Shown here one piece after another: positions 60,577 through 64,000 of a stretch of DNA of 64,000 nucleotides; within the stretch, counting starts at the first letter, position 1, and the number at the start of each line of letters is the position of its first letter. This DNA comes from Limnomonas spitsbergensis. Taxonomy: Eukaryota > Chlorophyta > Chlorophyceae > Chlamydomonadales. A model generated the notes under the pieces. That model was given only the letters and a program-made list of their open reading frames with translations, was not told where the DNA came from and ran no database searches. Both the position numbers and the translations under genes were made by a program. The stretch spans positions 4,030,001 to 4,094,000 of the forward strand of contig JAYJMM010000123.1 of assembly GCA_037349105.1 (NCBI GenBank), read 5' to 3'.

Positions 60577-62942
60577 TCATTGCTTCCGTTGCTTTGGCCT
60601 GACCTCCACATCCTGCATCCGCCGGATGTATATATCGTCCCCGGCGTGCGCCACATCGCCTCGCTCGTGGGTGTAACTCGACGCCACGGCCAACATGGAC
60701 CCGTCGCGGCTGAAGGCCAGCGCCGAAACCGTGTTTGGGTACCTTTGCGTCCAGTGCGATGGGGAACAGGGTCAGGGACACAACATGCAAATTAATTACT
60801 GGACGCACTCATGGGCCACAGCATGACAGGCTGCTTGCAAGCAGCCGATTTGACATATCGTGCTTGGGTAGTACCCGTGTATGCGTTCAGATCCTACATC
60901 CAGGATCACGGTCTAAATTTAAAATTGGTTGACCTGTATCGCACCCGCACACTCTCCCACTGCCTTCCTGAAAGGAGCATGTGGTGCTGCCCCTCGAGTT
61001 CATCCCCCCCTCCCCCTTCTGTTGCAGCCAAGCATTCAGATTCAAATGCCCTGCTTTCTAGTCATCTTCAACTTCCGCTGTACCTCCGGTTCACTCTGCC
61101 TGGCCCCTCCGAAACATCTGTTGGGTGGATGCATAAATACGTTGTCGCTTCAGCAACAACTCACTTGCCGCTCTGCTCAAAGTCTTTTCTACCGGCACCA
61201 TCACAGGGGTCGAGCCCCCCCCCCCCATCTTCCCCCCATGTCGTGATCAAGCAAGCTTCTCACACTTACTTCAATCGCGCTCGCTTCCTATATGCTGCTG
61301 TTAGCCGGAATACAGGTACAGTGCACACATAAACTGACGGGGAAGGCCAGCCCCACTCACTTGTCTATCTGGAAAAGACGCTTCTTGTTGGCCCCGTCCC
61401 ACAGGTTGATCACGCCGTCACCGCCGCCTGTTGCGAAGGTTCCGTACCCCGAGTGGAATGCGATGGCGTGCACCGGGTAGGCCACATCAACACCATTCTC
61501 CTGCCGCCTATGACACTGCGCACATGGAAATGCGAGGTCGGACAAATGGAGGGGTAAATATAAGCACTAGGCTGTCCACGTTGACACTGATCTCCTGCCA
61601 CCCACGGCAACGCAGGGCTGGCAAACACACTTGGCAAGGCAGTTAGAATCATGATAGTGACAAGGTATACAAAATAAGCAAGCGGCGGTTCAAGGCATAT
61701 GAAAGGTCGACATTGTTCTCCTTCCGCCCATGGCACTCCAAGGTCAGCGTCACACATAGCAAAATGACGTGATACACTGACAGTGTGGGGGGGTACGAGA
61801 GGGGGGCGGAAGGGTACAGGACAGTACGGGAGGTAACAAGGTGGTGGCAAGAGTCTTTGGGGCTGAAGCGGGAGTGGTGGAGGGGGGGGGGTAGCGGGGT
61901 GGTGAAGGGAAGGGTACAGTGAAATACCATCATCAGGCAGCTTGGTACTCTGCAACATTTTTTCTTCGGCATGAAACTTGGCTTGCCAAGGGCCACGTGG
62001 ACACCCCTCTCTTGCCCCCCAATTACCCTGCGGGGGCCATGAGACGGCCAGCGTTACAACATGAATGGGTGGACACACGTTCCCCTGCTGCCTATATGAC
62101 TCTGCGGGGTCAGCGGCATAATCGGCAGCATGCGTTCAAACAAACTTCAGGGTCTCTTACGCTGCCCACAGCAGGCAGACTTGCCTGGAGCCTCAGGCAG
62201 AGCGGCAGCTAAACCTAGGGCAAGGTCACCCTCAACCATGCAAGGCCAACCCCAGCCATGCAAGGCCAGCCTGCAAAGCCAAGACCAACCATGCAAGGCA
62301 GAGGCTTCAACAAATCTTGTCATGCCCCCAGGGTGTAGGGTTAAGAGCTGACCTAACCATCCACCAGTATTAATTATGATGTGACTCAGCTACACGTCAG
62401 CTACACTCGGGCCTCGAGCATGAGGCCCCATTGCGCCCAGCCATGCGGCCTTGGCCACCAGTCGTAGGTCGGTCCAGGTTTGGTCCCAATCGGGTATTTT
62501 GCGGCCGCGGGGCGGCCTGCTGAAGGTGGACTTGTAGCTGAAAAAGGAACAATGCCCTCCACCAGAAACCCAACCAAAGATCTGTGCCAAAGGTCTGTGT
62601 GCCTGCCTTGAAGGCGTACCTGGCCTGTGCCTCAGCTCCTACCGAGAGAGCCAACTTGTTGGCCAGTGCCTCAGGCCCCTGACCTATTTGCTATCGGTCT
62701 CTTGCCAGCATTTAGCCTTCTAAGGGATCGACCTCCTCTTGAGCCCGCTACACACCTTGAAGGCATACTTGTTGGCCTGCGCCTCGGGCCCCTGGTCGAT
62801 GTACTCCATGGCGACACGGCCCTCCACCGAGCCCAGCGCGTACCCCCGCCCGTCAGTGAAGCAGGCGATGCACCGTGTCTGGAATTTCAGAGAGCTCTCG
62901 CGCAGCTGGTCTGGCTGAGGGGGCGGCCCGCCGGGCACCAAC
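60577..62942 (-). CDS. BUB3: Mitotic checkpoint WD40 protein BUB3 (C-terminal three exons)
   Basis: Complement of exons 62,756-62,942; 61,361-61,515; 60,577-60,742. The phases agree (phase 0, then AA|G completing Lys). Exon one: [37 protein letters not shown] and KYAFK. Exon two: [20 protein letters not shown], then [20 protein letters not shown] and KKRLFQIDK. Exon three: [35 protein letters not shown], then RPKQRKQ and a TGA stop. This is the last part of the BUB3 beta-propeller, with the signature [11 protein letters not shown] and F-K-C-H-R blocks of animal and plant BUB3. BUB3 binds BUB1 and BUBR1/MAD3 at kinetochores in the spindle-assembly checkpoint. The 5' exons lie beyond the right edge. 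Both visible introns carry copies of their own junctions. Confidence 0.93.
61575..62112 (-). repeat. Decoy acceptors in BUB3 intron
   Basis: On the + strand the real junction reads CAACACCATTCTCCTGCCGC, CTATGACA|CTGCGCACATGG (61,488-61,526). Four diverged copies lie at 61,575-61,617, 61,706-61,750, 61,993-62,037 and 62,068-62,112, each with (C/T)T(C/G)TCCT(G/T)CC(G/A)CCCA.GGCA-like exon bases followed by CTGCG or similar. Confidence 0.75.
62380..62555 (+). repeat. Dispersed element A copy, complete
   Basis: TGACTCAGCTACACGTCAGC, CCCAGCCATGCGGCCTTGGC, GGTCCAGGTTTGGTCCCAAT, GCGGCCGCGGGGCGGCCTGC, TGAAGGTGGACTTGTAGCTG, AAAAAGGAACAATG. Confidence 0.75.
62597..62684 (-). repeat. Donor copies in BUB3 intron
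   Basis: Exon end and donor (+ strand) ACAC|CTTGAAGGCATACTTGTT, GGCCTGCGCCTCGGGCCCCT at 62,752-62,790. Copies: TGC|CTTGAAGGCGTACCTG, GCCTGTGCCTCAGCTCCT at 62,605-62,640, and AACTTGTTGGCCAGTGCCTC, AGGCCCCTG at 62,653-62,682. Confidence 0.8.
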
Positions 62943-63029
62943 CTGCGGAAGGGCAGCGGTGACAGCGGAAGCGCAGTGAGCGGGATGGATGGACGATACA
63001 GTGGGTCAAGTCAGTTGCGCCGAAGTAAT

Positions 63030-63212
63030 TTTTTTGTATGACTCAGCTGCACGGCAGGCACACACAAGCCTCCGACCAGGGAGCCTGAGTGCGGCCATAC
63101 ATGCTGCCTGGGCCGCCGGCTGCTGGCCGGTCCAGGTTTGGTCCCAATCGGGCCTTTGGCAGACGCTGGGCGATCTGCACATGGCGGTAAGGTAGCCGGG
63201 ACAAAACACTGA
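63030..63212 (+). repeat. Dispersed element A copy, complete
   Basis: ATGACTCAGCTGCACGGCAG, ATACATGCTGCCTGGGCCGC, GGTCCAGGTTTGGTCCCAAT, CGGGCCTTTGGCAGACGCTG, GCGGTAAGGTAGCCGGGACA, AAACACTGAG. Confidence 0.7.
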
Positions 63213-63299
63213 GCAGCCAGGGGGCTGATGCACACTGGGGCCTGGGGGAGAGGCATGAGGCGATGGGCGAAGGAGATCATCTACCCAGGACCAGCCATG

Positions 63300-63372
63300 A
63301 AGGAGGAAGAAAGAAAGAGAATTATGCCCCGCAGGGACGTGAGGGTTAAGGAAGCTGTGCGGCATGGGTTTA
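63300..63372 (+). repeat. Dispersed repeat C, reference copy
   Basis: AGGAAGAAAGAAAGAGAATT, ATGCCCCGCAGGGACGTGAG, GGTTAAGGAAGCTGTGCGGC. Contains an imperfect GCCCCGCAGGG(A)C palindrome. Copies in this window: near 15,110, 18,465, 20,452, 22,215, 48,645. Confidence 0.65.
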
Positions 63373-64000
63373 AGGTTTAGACATCAAACCCTGAACTGCG
63401 TGGCATGGGTTTAAGGCTTAGACCTTAAACCCTGAACTGTGTGGCATGGGTTTAGGGTTTAGACCTTACACCCTGAACTGTGTGGCATGGGTTTAGGGTT
63501 TATACCTGAAACCCTGAACTGCGTGGCATGGGTTTAGAGTTCAGACCTTCAACCCTGAACTGTGCGGCATGGGTTTAGGGTTTAGACCTTGAACCCTGAA
63601 CTGCGTGGCATGGGTTTAGGGCTTAGACCTTACACCCTGAACTGTGCGGCATGGGTTTAGGGTTAAGACCTTCAACCCTGAACTGTGCGGCATGGGTTTA
63701 GGGTTTACCCCTTAAACCCTAAACTGCGTGGCATGGGTTTAGGGTTTAGACCTTGAACCCTGAACTGTGCGGCATGGTTTTAGGGTTTAGACCTTACACC
63801 CTGAACTGTGCGGCATAGGTTTAGGGTTTACACCTGAAACCCTGAACTGCGTGGCATGGGTTTAAGGCTTAGACCTTCAACCCTGAACTGTGCGACATGG
63901 GTTTAGGGTTTAGACCTTAAACCCTGAATTCTGCGGCATGGTTTAAGGGTTTAGACCTTAAACCCTGAACTGTGCGGCATGGGTTTAGGGTTAAGACCTT
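63361..64000 (+). repeat. 41-bp telomere-like tandem array
   Basis: About 15 units of 41 bp running off the window edge: GGCATGGGTTTAGGGTTTAG, ACCTTAAACCCTGAACTGTG, C. Each unit contains a TTTAGGG and a CCCTGAA half, so every repeat can fold back on itself. Located in the BUB3 intron upstream of the 62,942 exon. Confidence 0.93.

Noticed and set aside
63361..64000. True chromosome end
   Set aside because: Units are degenerate, 41 bp long and mix both telomere strands, and BUB3 must continue beyond them; interstitial array, not a telomere.

Overview
This is a eukaryotic nuclear window, not a bacterial one. Genes are split into short exons by GT-AG introns (two are probably GC-AG), introns are far longer than exons, and degenerate TTTAGGG/CCCTAAA (plant and green-algal type) telomere-like motifs occur throughout. 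Alanine-, glutamine- and proline-rich low-complexity protein, TGTAA at a retroelement 3' end, a GAF-like/TKL kinase and a class I phosphodiesterase all suit a chlorophyte green alga with a repeat-rich genome, perhaps of the Chlamydomonadales. The species is an inference from style; nothing in the sequence names it.

Layout. 1-1.2 kb: last exon of an unidentified + strand gene. 1.2-9.1 kb: repeat-rich, with a frameshifted LINE reverse transcriptase, two LINE C-terminal zinc-knuckle fragments, a cluster of a dispersed 'ACCTCTGGGCC' repeat and a 24-bp minisatellite. 9.37-11.0 kb: - strand exon of a Pro/Ala-rich tandem-repeat protein. 11.5-13.3 kb: decayed retroelement with RNase H, then a 20-bp minisatellite. 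14.3-22.7 kb: + strand gene for a cyclic-nucleotide phosphodiesterase (3' two-thirds of the catalytic domain). 22.7-27.3 kb: decayed LINE on the - strand plus AT-rich inverted repeats. 27.35-34.7 kb: - strand, eight-exon gene for an atypical kinase-like protein. 36.0-55.05 kb: + strand, 14-exon gene for a GAF-like/TKL protein kinase; all splice phases agree and the joined CDS is 2,838 nt. 55.05-60.5 kb: repeats and unassigned ORFs. 60.58-62.94 kb: last three exons of the spindle-checkpoint gene BUB3 on the - strand. 63.36-64 kb: 41-bp telomere-like tandem array.

The most unusual signal is how the introns are built. In three of the four multi-exon genes (phosphodiesterase, TKL kinase, BUB3) many introns contain extra copies of their own flanking splice junction: the last or first 10-50 nt of the exon together with the splice site. 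Some lie in tandem arrays that run directly into or out of the real junction (donors at 21.13, 38.6, 44.98, 52.17 and 53.6 kb; acceptors at 42.7, 47.85, 50.15 and 52.04 kb). Others are decayed partial exon copies (36.37, 43.15 and 53.42 kb). This suggests introns that grow, and perhaps arise, by tandem duplication across exon-intron boundaries. A second layer is a roughly 190-bp dispersed element with CAGTGTTTCTTT-like inverted ends, present in about 18 copies. A third is the consistent strand orientation of the telomere-like motif within introns.
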